Assembly (NCBI GenBank): GCA_964476155.1
Contig: CAYYYS010000011.1
Location: forward strand, 15,144-79,143
Source of the DNA: JAHIYU01 sp964476155
GTDB lineage: Bacteria; Krumholzibacteriota; Krumholzibacteriia; LZORAL124-64-63
DNA length: 64,000 bases
Direction: 5' to 3'
Shown here: in pieces, positions 18,183 to 26,066 of the stretch
How positions within the stretch are numbered: position 1 is the first letter of the stretch
Layout: every line of letters begins with the position of its first letter
Notes under the pieces: generated by a model
What the model was told of the DNA's origin: nothing
What the model saw: only the letters and a program-made list of their open reading frames with translations
The model's database searches: none
Position numbers and translations under genes: made by a program

Positions 18183-19774
18183 AGTTCGCGCACCGGATCA
18201 TGACCCTGCCCGTGTTGGCCGCCGCGGCCTTCCTGGTGGTTCTGGTGCTCAGCCGCTTCGGCGTCGCCGAGGGCGAGCGGTTGATCGACCGTATCGAGAC
18301 CGAGTTCTACGCCGCGCTGGAGCAGAGCCACCGCCTAGAAATTCTGGCCGGCCAGTTGCCCTATACCCTGCAGAGCGCCATGACCGCGGGCGACCCCGAC
18401 ATGATCGTCGAGGCCGCCGGCCTACGCGACGAATTCCAGCGTGTGGTTGCCGCCGCGCGTGAATTGCCACACGCCGACCCGGCCGCTCTCGACACCCTGC
18501 GCGCCATGTGCGACGCCTACTTCGAGGTGGCGAGCCTGGCGGCGTCCCAGATGATCAACAGTGGCATCGACCTGGACGAATCGGTCTTCACCAATCTTGC
18601 GCTCATGCGGACTCGTCACGAGGACCTGGTCGAAGCGGTGCGCGTCACGGCCGCCGATCGGCGCGAGGAACTGGGCAGCCATTTGGAGACGACGGCGCGC
18701 CGCGCCCAGGACTTCCGCGGCTTCATCACCGCGATCATCGTGGCTTGCCTGGCGGCCATGGTCTTTATCTCGATCGGCGTGATCTGGTCGGTGCTTCGTC
18801 CGGTGCGCAGCATTCGCGACGCCACCGAGGCCATCGCCCACGGCGACCTGCACCAGACCCTGGACTACCGGTCGGCAGACGACCTCGGTCGCCTCGCCGA
18901 CGCCTTCCGTCGCATGCAGCACAGCCTGATCACCGACATCGACCGGCGGGAGAAGGCCGAGCAGCAGCTCCTCGTACGCACCGACGAACTCGAAAATACG
19001 CTCAACAACCTGCGCGACACCCAGACCCAGCTGATCCAGTCCGAGAAGATGGCCTCGCTCGGCCAGATGGTCGCCGGCCTGGCCCACGAGCTGAACAATC
19101 CGGTCGGCGCCGTGTCGTCCTCGGCCGATGTGGTCTCGCGTGCCCGTGTCCGCGTCGACGAGATCGTCGCCGCGGCCGACGACCTCACAGCCCTGCACGC
19201 CGACCCGCGTCTGCGCCGTGCCCTGGACGCCCTGCGCGACAGCGCCGAGAACCTTGAATACGCCAGCGGCCGCATCGCCGATCAGATCCACGGCCTGAAG
19301 AACTTCACTCACCTGGACAAGGCCGAACTGCAGCGCACCGACATCATCCAGGGCATCGAGAATACCCTGACGGTCATCAAGCACGAACTGGGCGACCGCA
19401 TCTCGGTGGTGCGCCGCTATGGCGAACTGCCCCTGGTCACCGGCTATCCCGGCGAGCTGAACCAGGTCTTCCTGAACCTGCTGACCAACGCGGCGAAGGC
19501 CATCGAGGGGGAGGGGACGATCACGATCACCACCGAGGCCGGCGAAGGCGAGGTCGTCGTGGAGGTGGCCGACACGGGCGTGGGGATCGCGCCTGAGCAG
19601 CTCGATCGATTGTTCGACGTGGGGTTCACCGAGGGGGACGATCGTGTGAAGATGGGGTGGGGACTGGCGACGGTGCAGCAGATTTTGCGGCGGCATAAAG
19701 GGGACATCAAGGTGAGCAGTACGGTCGGTGAGGGCAGCGCCTTCACGGTGGTGTTGCCTGTTGGCCCGGTTTGA
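18179..19774 (+). CDS. Membrane sensor histidine kinase with HAMP domain
   Basis: A 531-aa kinase starting at a GTG that overlaps the preceding stop. There is a membrane segment near 9-26, a helical periplasmic domain of about 150 residues, and a second segment (ITAIIVACLAAMVFISIGVIW) near 184-205. A HAMP domain (PVRSIRDATEAIAHGDL) and a coiled coil (KAEQQLLVRTDELENTLNNL) follow. The phosphoacceptor helix is SLGQMVAGLAHELNNPVGAV with H303. The ATPase domain has QVFLNLLTNAAKAI, VADTGVGIAPEQL and MGWGLATVQQIL; the G2 box is slightly unusual (W for the typical T/S-G). The helical periplasmic domain, not a PBP fold, implies that it senses through the PstS-like protein encoded just upstream. Partner regulator is probably the receiver at 15998. 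Confidence 0.93.
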   Translation: MKFAHRIMTLPVLAAAAFLVVLVLSRFGVAEGERLIDRIETEFYAALEQSHRLEILAGQLPYTLQSAMTAGDPDMIVEAAGLRDEFQRVVAAARELPHADPAALDTLRAMCDAYFEVASLAASQMINSGIDLDESVFTNLALMRTRHEDLVEAVRVTAADRREELGSHLETTARRAQDFRGFITAIIVACLAAMVFISIGVIWSVLRPVRSIRDATEAIAHGDLHQTLDYRSADDLGRLADAFRRMQHSLITDIDRREKAEQQLLVRTDELENTLNNLRDTQTQLIQSEKMASLGQMVAGLAHELNNPVGAVSSSADVVSRARVRVDEIVAAADDLTALHADPRLRRALDALRDSAENLEYASGRIADQIHGLKNFTHLDKAELQRTDIIQGIENTLTVIKHELGDRISVVRRYGELPLVTGYPGELNQVFLNLLTNAAKAIEGEGTITITTEAGEGEVVVEVADTGVGIAPEQLDRLFDVGFTEGDDRVKMGWGLATVQQILRRHKGDIKVSSTVGEGSAFTVVLPVGPV

Positions 19775-19785
19775 AGGAGAGATGG

Positions 19786-20670
19786 ATGAGAACGACTCTG
19801 GCCCTGTTACTGATCATCATCATAAGTGTCTCGCCCGTCGTGGCCTCATCCCCATCCCCAGAACCCACCCCCTGGTTCACCCGCATCCTGATCAGCAACG
19901 ACGACGGCATAGACAACCCCCGCCTCAAGGTCCTCGTCGACGCCTTCGCCCCCCACTGCGAAGTCTGGGTCGTCGCGCCCCTCGAAAACCGCAGCGGCTG
20001 CTCCAACTATTGCTCGGCCTTCTCGAAGAAGGTCCTGTCGGTCGAGTTGCGCGACTTCGGTCCGAACGTGAAGGCCTGGGCCGTCGACGGCTACCCGACC
20101 GACTGCGTCATCCTCGCGCTGACGACCCTCATGAAGGACAATCCGCCCGACCTGGTCCTGTCGGGCGTCAACAGCAGCCCCAACCTGGCCGATGGCTGGC
20201 TGGCCAGCGGAACGATCGGCGTGGTGCGCACCGCCGCCCACCGGGGCGTCAAGGCGGTGGCCTTCTCGGGTCTGCGCGAGAATCCGCCCATGATGGACGC
20301 GGTGGGTGAGTGGGCCCTGCGGTTCTGCATGAGCGACATGGTGCGCGACATGGGCGAATTCGCCTATCTCACCGTGAGCTTCCCCCGGGTCGAACCCGAC
20401 GAAATCGCCGGTGTGCGCCTGGCCCGCCGCGCCGACACTACCTACATCAACTGGTTTGAGCCCGATGGTGTCGACGACCAGGGCCGCGAGCAATGGCGCC
20501 TGCGCTACACCCGCGACCTGGACAGGCCCGACGGCACCGACCAGGCCCTGTACAACGCCAACTTCATCGCGGTCACGCCCATGCGGGTGGGGGAGTTCGA
20601 CGAGGAGATCTACGAGGCCTTGAAGTCCGGTCCGGTGGTGTTGCCGGATTGGTCCGGCCCTGGACGCTGA
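19786..20670 (+). CDS. surE: SurE-family 5'-nucleotidase with signal peptide
   Basis: I use the ATG at 19786, seven bases after an AAGGAGA; the product is 294 aa. A signal peptide (TTLALLLIIIISVSPVVAS) precedes the SurE core: ILISNDDGIDNP with the metal-binding aspartate pair, VVAPLENRSGCSN, the conserved LVLSGVNSSPNLAD and SGTIGVVRTAA. SurE is a metal-dependent phosphatase acting on nucleoside 5'-monophosphates and some polyphosphates, and is normally cytoplasmic. A secreted form would release nucleoside and phosphate in the periplasm. It follows the membrane kinase by 11 bp on the same strand, closing a train with a nucleotide carrier, porin and PstS-like protein, which is the best clue to the whole operon's role. 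Confidence 0.9.
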   Translation: MRTTLALLLIIIISVSPVVASSPSPEPTPWFTRILISNDDGIDNPRLKVLVDAFAPHCEVWVVAPLENRSGCSNYCSAFSKKVLSVELRDFGPNVKAWAVDGYPTDCVILALTTLMKDNPPDLVLSGVNSSPNLADGWLASGTIGVVRTAAHRGVKAVAFSGLRENPPMMDAVGEWALRFCMSDMVRDMGEFAYLTVSFPRVEPDEIAGVRLARRADTTYINWFEPDGVDDQGREQWRLRYTRDLDRPDGTDQALYNANFIAVTPMRVGEFDEEIYEALKSGPVVLPDWSGPGR

Positions 20671-20674
20671 ACCG

Positions 20675-21349
20675 TCACCCGCTCACGAAACGATCCCAGT
20701 AGACGACCATGTAACCCAGCGTCGCACCGCCGTGGGAGAGCAGGGCCGGCCACACGTTGTCGTACCGTTCCCGCAACCATCCCCAGAAGCAACCCGCCCC
20801 GAAAACGACCGCCAGGATCAGGACCGCCACCGGCAGCGAACCGAAGAGGGCGTAGAGCGTCACGCCGTGGTAGCCGGCGTAGGCGAGGGCGGCGAGGGCG
20901 GCGGCCCGGTATCGACGCATGTCGCCGAGACGATGGTGAACGTATCCGCGCCAGTAGAGTTCTTCGGCGGGACCGTTGAGCATCAGCATGATCAGCAGCA
21001 GGGGGCCGGCCTGTTCGGGACCCGCTCCCCAGGCGGAGAGGCTCCCGATTACCCGTTCGTCGGCGAAAAAGACGTCCGTGCCCCAGGTGAGCGCCGCGAC
21101 CTGCGCGCCCGCCATCGCCGCTCCGAGCAGCAGGCCAGTGCGGATGCCGGCGCGTGTCCGTCCGCCGGACAGTCCGACCGCGGCTGCATACCGGCGCCGA
21201 TCACCGGTCACGAGCAGGGGACCCAGGACACAGATGCCGAGGTGATAGATCAGGAAGGTGGCCCAGATGTTGTGCAGGACCAGCAACGTGACGACGACGA
21301 TAGCCGGGGGGACGACCAACAGCAGGAGTCGCTCATGGGTCGGCTTCAT
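20675..21349 (-). CDS. CPBP-family intramembrane metalloprotease
   Basis: A 224-aa membrane protein with about six hydrophobic segments. The three CPBP (Abi/CAAX-prenyl-protease-like) motifs are present: NGPAEELYWRGYVHHRL (EExxxR), a histidine in AGYHGVTLY, and the C-terminal LSHGGATLGYM. Family members are glutamate/histidine-dependent intramembrane proteases; in bacteria the substrates are mostly unknown, with roles in bacteriocin immunity proposed. The ATG overlaps the stop of the cysteine desulfurase by four bases, so it is co-translated with it, and its end lies 4 bp from the convergent surE stop. Confidence 0.9.
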   Translation of the reverse strand: MKPTHERLLLLVVPPAIVVVTLLVLHNIWATFLIYHLGICVLGPLLVTGDRRRYAAAVGLSGGRTRAGIRTGLLLGAAMAGAQVAALTWGTDVFFADERVIGSLSAWGAGPEQAGPLLLIMLMLNGPAEELYWRGYVHHRLGDMRRYRAAALAALAYAGYHGVTLYALFGSLPVAVLILAVVFGAGCFWGWLRERYDNVWPALLSHGGATLGYMVVYWDRFVSG

Positions 21350-22473
21350 GTTACCACGGCCGCAATCATCGTCGCCGCCCGCTCGATTTCGTCCTCGGTG
21401 GTGGACCGCCCCAACGACAGCCGCAACGTGCCGACGGCCGCTTCGTGCGGCACGTCCATGGCCACGAGTACGGCCGACGCCGTGGCGCCGCCCGTGTGAC
21501 AGGCGGCCCCGGCCGAACAGGCGATCCCGTCGAGCTTCGCCATCAGATCCGACGCCAGTTGACCGGGAAAGCCGATGCTCAAGGTGTTCGGTAGTCGCTC
21601 CACGTCGTTGGCATGGACGACCGCACCGGGAGCGGTCTCGGTCAGCATCGCCTGCAGCCGGTCGCGCATTGACGACAGCCGTGGTCCTTCGGTCTCGACA
21701 TCGTCGGCGGCCAACGCCGCCGCCTCGCCCAGTCCCGCCGCCAGGATCACGCTCTCGGTGCCGGCCCGGCGACCGTATTCCTGACTGGCGCCATGGACCA
21801 GGTTTTCGAGCGTTACGCCGCTGCGCACGAACAGCGCACCGATCCCCTTCGGTCCGTAGAGCTTGTGTCCCGCGAGCGAAAGCAGATCCACACCCAGGTC
21901 GTCGACGCCGACGGGGATCTTGCCGACCGACTGGGCCGCGTCAGTGTGCATGAGCGCCCCGGCCGCGTGGACCACGGCGGCGATCTCCGCGATGGGCTGT
22001 ACGGTACCCACCTCGTTGTTGGCGTGCATGAACGAGACGAGTACGGTATCGGACCGCAGGGCCTTGGCCACGTCGGCGGGATCGATCAGGCAATTACCGT
22101 CCACCGGCACCACCGATATCTCCCAGCCGCGCCCGGCCAGCCACGAGCACACCGCCGAAGTGGCCGGATGCTCGACCGCCGAGATCACCAGATGCCGGCC
22201 GCGCGCCTCCCGCGCCCAGGCCGCGCCCTTGATGGCCCAGTTGTTGGATTCGGAGCCGCCGCTGGTGAAGGTCACTTCGTCCGCCGCGCAGCCCAGCAGG
22301 TCGGCCACCTGTTTGCGGGCCTTGGCTACGGCCGCGCGGGCCGCCCGCCCGTAGACGTGTCCGCTGCCGGGATTGCCGAAGTGCTCGCGCAGATAGGGGA
22401 GCATGGCGTCGGCGACGCGGTGGTCGATCGGCGTGGTGGCGTTGGTGTCGAGGTAGAGAGGCCTGTCGGTCAT
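21346..22473 (-). CDS. NifS/IscS-type cysteine desulfurase
   Basis: A 375-aa PLP enzyme. It starts with YLDTNATTPIDHRV, then TSGGSESNNWAIKG (PLP phosphate contacts), SFMHANNEVGTVQPI and HTDAAQSVGKIPV. The Schiff-base lysine is in SLAGHKLYGPKG and the mobile catalytic cysteine in CSAGAACHTG. The reaction is L-cysteine to L-alanine with persulfide transfer to scaffold or thiolation proteins. GAGGAG precedes the ATG at 22473. No iscU, nfs scaffold or mnmA neighbour is visible, so whether it serves Fe-S assembly or tRNA thiolation cannot be told. It lies 16 bp downstream of a decayed symporter remnant and is coupled to the CPBP protease. Confidence 0.95.
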   Translation of the reverse strand: MTDRPLYLDTNATTPIDHRVADAMLPYLREHFGNPGSGHVYGRAARAAVAKARKQVADLLGCAADEVTFTSGGSESNNWAIKGAAWAREARGRHLVISAVEHPATSAVCSWLAGRGWEISVVPVDGNCLIDPADVAKALRSDTVLVSFMHANNEVGTVQPIAEIAAVVHAAGALMHTDAAQSVGKIPVGVDDLGVDLLSLAGHKLYGPKGIGALFVRSGVTLENLVHGASQEYGRRAGTESVILAAGLGEAAALAADDVETEGPRLSSMRDRLQAMLTETAPGAVVHANDVERLPNTLSIGFPGQLASDLMAKLDGIACSAGAACHTGGATASAVLVAMDVPHEAAVGTLRLSLGRSTTEDEIERAATMIAAVVT

Positions 22474-22489
22474 CGGGGTCTCCTCGGGC

Positions 22490-22841
22490 TCAGGCGAAAG
22501 CGATCACCAGCACCGCCGTTACCGCCAGCAATGCGACGGACTGCCAGCCGAAGCGGGCGTACCAGGGCGCGTCCTCGCGGGGCCGGGCGCCAGCCCAGAC
22601 CGGACCGTCGACGTTCTCGGCCGGCGGCGGCGGTCCCGCGAGACTGCCGACCACGTGCAGCGTCGCCGACAGTACGGTCAGCAGGGGCGCCCGCGTAGAG
22701 GCTGCCGGCGGTGCCGACGACGTTGCGCCCGGCCAGGAAGAAGTCCTCGGCCGTGCGGTGCCTGCGCCCGACGTGGATGCCCTTCCAGACGATACCCACC
22801 AGGTAGAGGGCGAGGTCGAGGGGCTGGAGGACGTCGGACAT
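22490..22841 (-). pseudogene. Internally deleted sodium/solute symporter (SSF family)
   Basis: The start frame (ATG at 22841) encodes LYLVGIVWKGIHVGRRHRTA then DFFLAGRNVVG, which is the conserved N-terminus of SSF symporters. A second frame ending at 22490 encodes LLTVLSATLHVVGSLAG, a proline-rich PPPPAENVDG stretch, APWYARFGW and a final membrane helix, which is the C-terminus of the same family. The 400-plus central residues with most of the membrane helices are missing and the two ends are in different frames, joined near 22700. This is either a genuine internal deletion or an assembly collapse. No transport function can remain. Confidence 0.75.
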
Positions 22842-22984
22842 GGGGGCTCCTCGTTCGATCCGCTACAGGTTGCCGGGATTGTCCCTGTCGGCCGCCATCG
22901 CGTCAACCCATCCCATGCCGGCCATGAAGCGGCACCCAAGTCGGCCGGGGATTGCCCAAGGCGCGTCCTCATGGTTACGCCGAG

Positions 22985-23357
22985 GATCACTATTGCGAAT
23001 GCCTGGGCGGCAGCGTGCTGTGGGGGCCCGCCCTGGAGCAGGGCGGCATCTATTATATCGTTCCCGGAAACGCAATGCCGAGCGGTCTTTCTTTGTCTGG
23101 GAGAACGTGACGCTCACCGGTCTGACGGCCACCGACTTCGCCGAAGTCGACGTCAATTCGAGTACATGGTCGAATCCCAACTCCCATCCGGATTTCTCGG
23201 CGGCCGGGCTACCGGTGACGTTCGGATATGTGCGCGCGAAGGCCTTTACACCCCATACCGAATCCGTACTGGCCACAACTGGAGCGTCCGGGTGAACGAA
23301 TCGGCGGTTGCCAACGAGAACCGGTCCTGGGGAACGTTGAAGAGTACCTACCGCTAA
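22985..23357 (+). pseudogene. Frameshifted remnant of a secreted choice-of-anchor-type domain protein
   Basis: Three successive frames carry pieces of one plausible beta-sandwich protein. The first is CLGGSVLWGPALEQGGIYYI (from about 22985). The second contains FVWENVTLTGLTATDFAEVD, then NPNSHPDFSAAG and FGYVRAK (to about 23255). The third, GHNWSVRVNESAVANENRSW, ends in TAA at 23357. The pattern of a beta domain with N-P-N-S-H-P-D-F and a late GYxRA...W-x-V resembles exported anchor-domain (PEP-CTERM-style) proteins. No start or signal peptide is visible, so only the 3' end survives with at least two frameshifts. A GC-rich stem-loop follows it. Sequencing error could explain the shifts but not the missing 5' part. 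Confidence 0.55.
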
Positions 23358-23378
23358 ACGACCATGGCGGACACAATA

Positions 23379-23400
23379 AGGGGGGCTCGGCGGCCCCCCT
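23379..23400 (+). terminator. GC-rich stem-loop after the anchor-domain remnant
   Basis: AGGGGGGC pairs with GCCCCCCT around a six-base loop (TCGGCG), giving an eight-base-pair stem 22 bases after the stop codon at 23357. The following sequence is CTCTCTCATG without a proper T run, so it is only a probable intrinsic terminator or a transcript-end stabiliser. Confidence 0.5.
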
Positions 23401-23519
23401 CTCTCATGAATCATATCGATCCTGGATTTTACGCCGCCACGGCACGATCCACCCGTTGAAGGCACGGCCGCGCCGTCGTCATCCCTGCTGCTCGGGTTGA
23501 CGAATAGGTGGCGGGCTGT

Positions 23520-23834
23520 TCAGCGCGAACTATGCACCAACTCTCCCGGGGATGGCGATACCGTGCGCTGATAGTCCGAGAATCGTTGCCGGACCCGGAA
23601 GCGCATTTTATACAGAAGCAGATTGGACATCCCTTCCGTCAGTGAATGAGATGGCACATGGACGCCGTCGAGCAGGGCCTCATAGACGACATCCATCCTC
23701 ATTTCACTCAACCGCCCGGGCAACGGGATCGGCGCGCCGACAATTCGCAACGGAGCCCCCGTTCCCGTGTCAAATGTAACTTCGGCCTGGAAGCCGTCAC
23801 CCTCGAATTCATCTTGATTGCGCGGGCTGATCAA
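23520..23834 (-). CDS. Fragment resembling the C-terminus of an outer-membrane lipoprotein-sorting-type protein
   Basis: The 104-aa frame can start at a TTG (23834) that overlaps the stop of the anti-sigma copy by four bases. The content (GDGFQAEVTFDTGTGAPLRI, then MRMDVVYEALLDGVHVPSHS, then LLLYKMRFRVRQRFSDYQR) looks like the end of a beta-rich lipoprotein-handling protein of the LolA-like superfamily rather than a complete small protein. No signal peptide or N-terminal half is present. It is probably the surviving 3' part of a gene whose 5' part has been replaced by the anti-sigma segment. The family call is tentative. Confidence 0.4.
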   Translation of the reverse strand: MISPRNQDEFEGDGFQAEVTFDTGTGAPLRIVGAPIPLPGRLSEMRMDVVYEALLDGVHVPSHSLTEGMSNLLLYKMRFRVRQRFSDYQRTVSPSPGELVHSSR

Positions 23835-24637
23835 TCCGTTCCCGCATCCCGTGCCCGGTCATGGCGGATCCGCCCGGACAGCATCGCAACGGCCGAAACC
23901 AGCATGACGAGGAGCCCGAATCCGGTGAGCAGACGGGAGTAGAGCGGCGCCGTTTGCAGGCGGTGGCCCAGGGCTTCGGTCGGCGAACCGGTGCGGAAGG
24001 TGAGCGATATGCCGCCGAGTGGTCCGAGATCGGGCGGGATGGTCTCGAGACAGGCGCGGATGAGGGCATGTTCGGGCAGGGCCGTTTCGGCCGGAATCCG
24101 AAGCGAGGTTTCGGAAGTCGTCTCCGACAGATGATACTCTTCCTGCTCCGCTTCCAGGGTGAGTTGATAGCCGGAAGCTCCCTCCACGCCGGTCCACGCG
24201 ATCCTGGGGGTTCGGTCGGATACGATCTGACTCTCGATCGGCTCGAGGAACCTTGTCGTGTCGGGGCCGGAGCGGCTCGTCAGGTCGTCGCCCGGCTTTT
24301 CCGGCGGCAACAGCAGCATCATGGCGATACCGGCGGCGAGGGCCAGCCCTCCCCAGGCGCCCGACTTCTGAATCACGCCGACATAACGACGGTCGGACGG
24401 CAGAGGGGCACGGCGCCGGACGGAGCGGGACAATTCCACATCACCGTCGGCCAAGGCTCGCTGCAGGTGTTGGACCGCGCCCTGCTTCAGCCGGCAGGCA
24501 TCGCAGTAGGCCAGATGATCGATCAGCCGTTCGCGCAGGAGCGGCTCAGAATCGGATCCTTCCAGGCGCCACATCTGGTCGCCGAGATCCGGCTCGATAC
24601 ATTCGAATCCATCTGTCGTCACATCATTGCCGCTCAT
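23831..24637 (-). CDS. Zinc-finger anti-sigma factor-like protein, duplicated copy A
   Basis: Starts at the ATG (24637) preceded by CGGAGT. The N-terminus has the zinc anti-sigma motif HxxxCxxC (H41, C45, C48 in DHLAYCDACRL). A membrane segment follows near 95-112 (GGLALAAGIAMMLLLPP), then an extracytoplasmic fibronectin-like region (RIAWTGVEGASGYQLTLEAE). A second hydrophobic segment near the C-terminus (LLTGFGLLVMLVSAVAML) ends it. It appears identical to the copy at 26067 up to LLTGFGLLV and then diverges, ending SGRIRHDRARDAGTD. Its own sigma gene is missing: only the last codons remain upstream, fused to a mutase fragment. It may still be translated, but with no partner at this locus. 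Confidence 0.7.
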   Translation of the reverse strand: MSGNDVTTDGFECIEPDLGDQMWRLEGSDSEPLLRERLIDHLAYCDACRLKQGAVQHLQRALADGDVELSRSVRRRAPLPSDRRYVGVIQKSGAWGGLALAAGIAMMLLLPPEKPGDDLTSRSGPDTTRFLEPIESQIVSDRTPRIAWTGVEGASGYQLTLEAEQEEYHLSETTSETSLRIPAETALPEHALIRACLETIPPDLGPLGGISLTFRTGSPTEALGHRLQTAPLYSRLLTGFGLLVMLVSAVAMLSGRIRHDRARDAGTD

Positions 24638-24799
24638 TGAATACTCCGTGAAAGCGCACTGCATGCGGACGCCATGTCAACGAACGGCGTCCAGGATAAG
24701 AACAAGTCGACCGGTTCGGTGCGAAGGAAAAACGATCAGAAATCGACCGGAGACATCACCCCCTTTTCGATCCTCCGGAAAGCCTGCGGTTCAGCAATT
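23906..24799. repeat. 894-bp direct repeat, copy A
   Basis: Aligns with 26121-27014 at a constant offset of 2215 bases. Lines compared by eye show no difference, and the encoded proteins match residue for residue. It covers most of the anti-sigma gene, its leader and the last codons of the sigma gene. Similarity continues weakly beyond the lower boundary (the 3' end of the anti-sigma gene) but stops abruptly at 24799. Confidence 0.85.
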
Positions 24800-24914
24800 G
24801 CGTCTGGAAGAGCGGGCCCACGTCCACGTCGAAGCCCATGTCGGCAAGCGCCGTGGCGATCACCTTCTGGCCACGGTCGTGGCCGTCCTGGCCCATCTTG
24901 GCCACCAGGGCCGC
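24756..24914 (-). pseudogene. Chimeric remnant: methylmalonyl-CoA mutase B12-domain fragment joined to sigma-factor tail
   Basis: One open frame reads LVAKMGQDGHDRGQKVIATA then DMGFDVDVGPLFQT, and changes directly into QLLNRRLSGGSKRG. The first part (24801-24914) is the start of the cobalamin-binding domain of methylmalonyl-CoA mutase, including the DGHDRG motif whose histidine ligates cobalt. The second (24756-24799) is the C-terminus of the sigma factor encoded intact at 26971. The switch falls exactly at the edge of the 894-bp repeat. No mutase catalytic region is present here. This is a recombination scar or an assembly join. Confidence 0.75.
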
Positions 24915-25072
24915 GTCGACGGCGCTCTGGTCACGCTCGCCCCGCGGCAATCCGGCTAACCGCCGCGGGCCGGAAACCGTATCGACGGGGTATCCACCAA
25001 ACACCCCCCCCGTCGGATTCACCGAACGAGGGGAGTGTTATGAGAAGCTCTACCGATCGATCGGCCAGAGCC

Positions 25073-25924
25073 TCAATATAAGTAATCGAGAACCTCTTGT
25101 ACGACTGCTGAAATGACCCCGGCCAATTCAGGACTCGCGCCACAATATTCGGCAATGGCGTCGGCCAGGTCACTGTACAGATGGCTGTCCGGGAATATGT
25201 CTTCCGCCCCCAGTCCGGCATTATTCTGGTGATACAAATTGCTGGCACACAGAACGGACATTGTCGCCACGGCGACACTGTCCCGGTGGTCGATGCGACG
25301 GCTTTGGCCGTCCAGGTAATATTGCACCTGCGCAAACGTACTGCGGCCGGCCATACTCCTGAGGACCGTGATCGTCTTGGCCACTACGTCGCCGGACTTG
25401 GCAGTCACGATTCCGGCTGCAACCCGGCTTTTGATGAGCTGGTCGACGTTCTTCTGGCTGTACAGCTTGGCAATTGCGTCCATGTCATCCGCCTGGAACA
25501 ACTCCCTGGAAACGGACATTTCCTGGATGGCGCGACAGTGTTTACGGACATCGAGTTCCGGGATCTTATACTCCGTGGAGTAATAGCCCACCAGGAACTC
25601 GACAAACGGCCCGTCTTCGAAAAATCCCCAGGTGCGGCGGAAACACCCGATATCGTGGTAGATTTCATTCACCTTGGCCAAAGCATCGTTGTGGATCTTG
25701 CCGCACTCCGAGGCTGGCAAGGTCACGCCACCGATAACCAACCCGTTGTCCGGCAACCGGCAGAAATCGAGGGGACCGCCGTCTGCGGGAGTGCTGTCCG
25801 GCCCGGCCTTGCAGTCGATCCCTGCCGGGCTTGTCGATACGGGACTCAGCGGGGTGTCTTCGCTGCAACCGACAAAGAGAGCAAGAGCGAGAATTCCGAC
25901 CAAAACCATGAGTGCCCTTTTCAT
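25073..25924 (-). CDS. Uncharacterised lipoprotein
   Basis: I use the ATG at 25924, which follows AGGA and opens a lipoprotein signal peptide (ALMVLVGILALALFVGC, lipobox FVGC). The mature part of about 265 aa is rich in charged helices (FFEDGPFVEFLVGYYSTEYK, then LYSQKNVDQLIKSRVAAGIV) and shows no recognisable family. It sits between the two copies of the duplicated anti-sigma region, on the same strand, and is the only apparently whole gene unique to that interval. Probably attached to a membrane facing the periplasm. No function proposed. Confidence 0.75.
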   Translation of the reverse strand: MKRALMVLVGILALALFVGCSEDTPLSPVSTSPAGIDCKAGPDSTPADGGPLDFCRLPDNGLVIGGVTLPASECGKIHNDALAKVNEIYHDIGCFRRTWGFFEDGPFVEFLVGYYSTEYKIPELDVRKHCRAIQEMSVSRELFQADDMDAIAKLYSQKNVDQLIKSRVAAGIVTAKSGDVVAKTITVLRSMAGRSTFAQVQYYLDGQSRRIDHRDSVAVATMSVLCASNLYHQNNAGLGAEDIFPDSHLYSDLADAIAEYCGASPELAGVISAVVQEVLDYLY

Positions 25925-26066
25925 TTTCCTGCCTCCGCTTCCGAGTTTGAATGTAATGACCAAGACTTTGTCAGGACCCTGTACCATGACGAACTACGGC
26001 GCAGAGTGACTGTGAAATAATTGGTGGAAATATTTCGGCAGGCGCGGGCCGAGCCGGGCCCCTACA

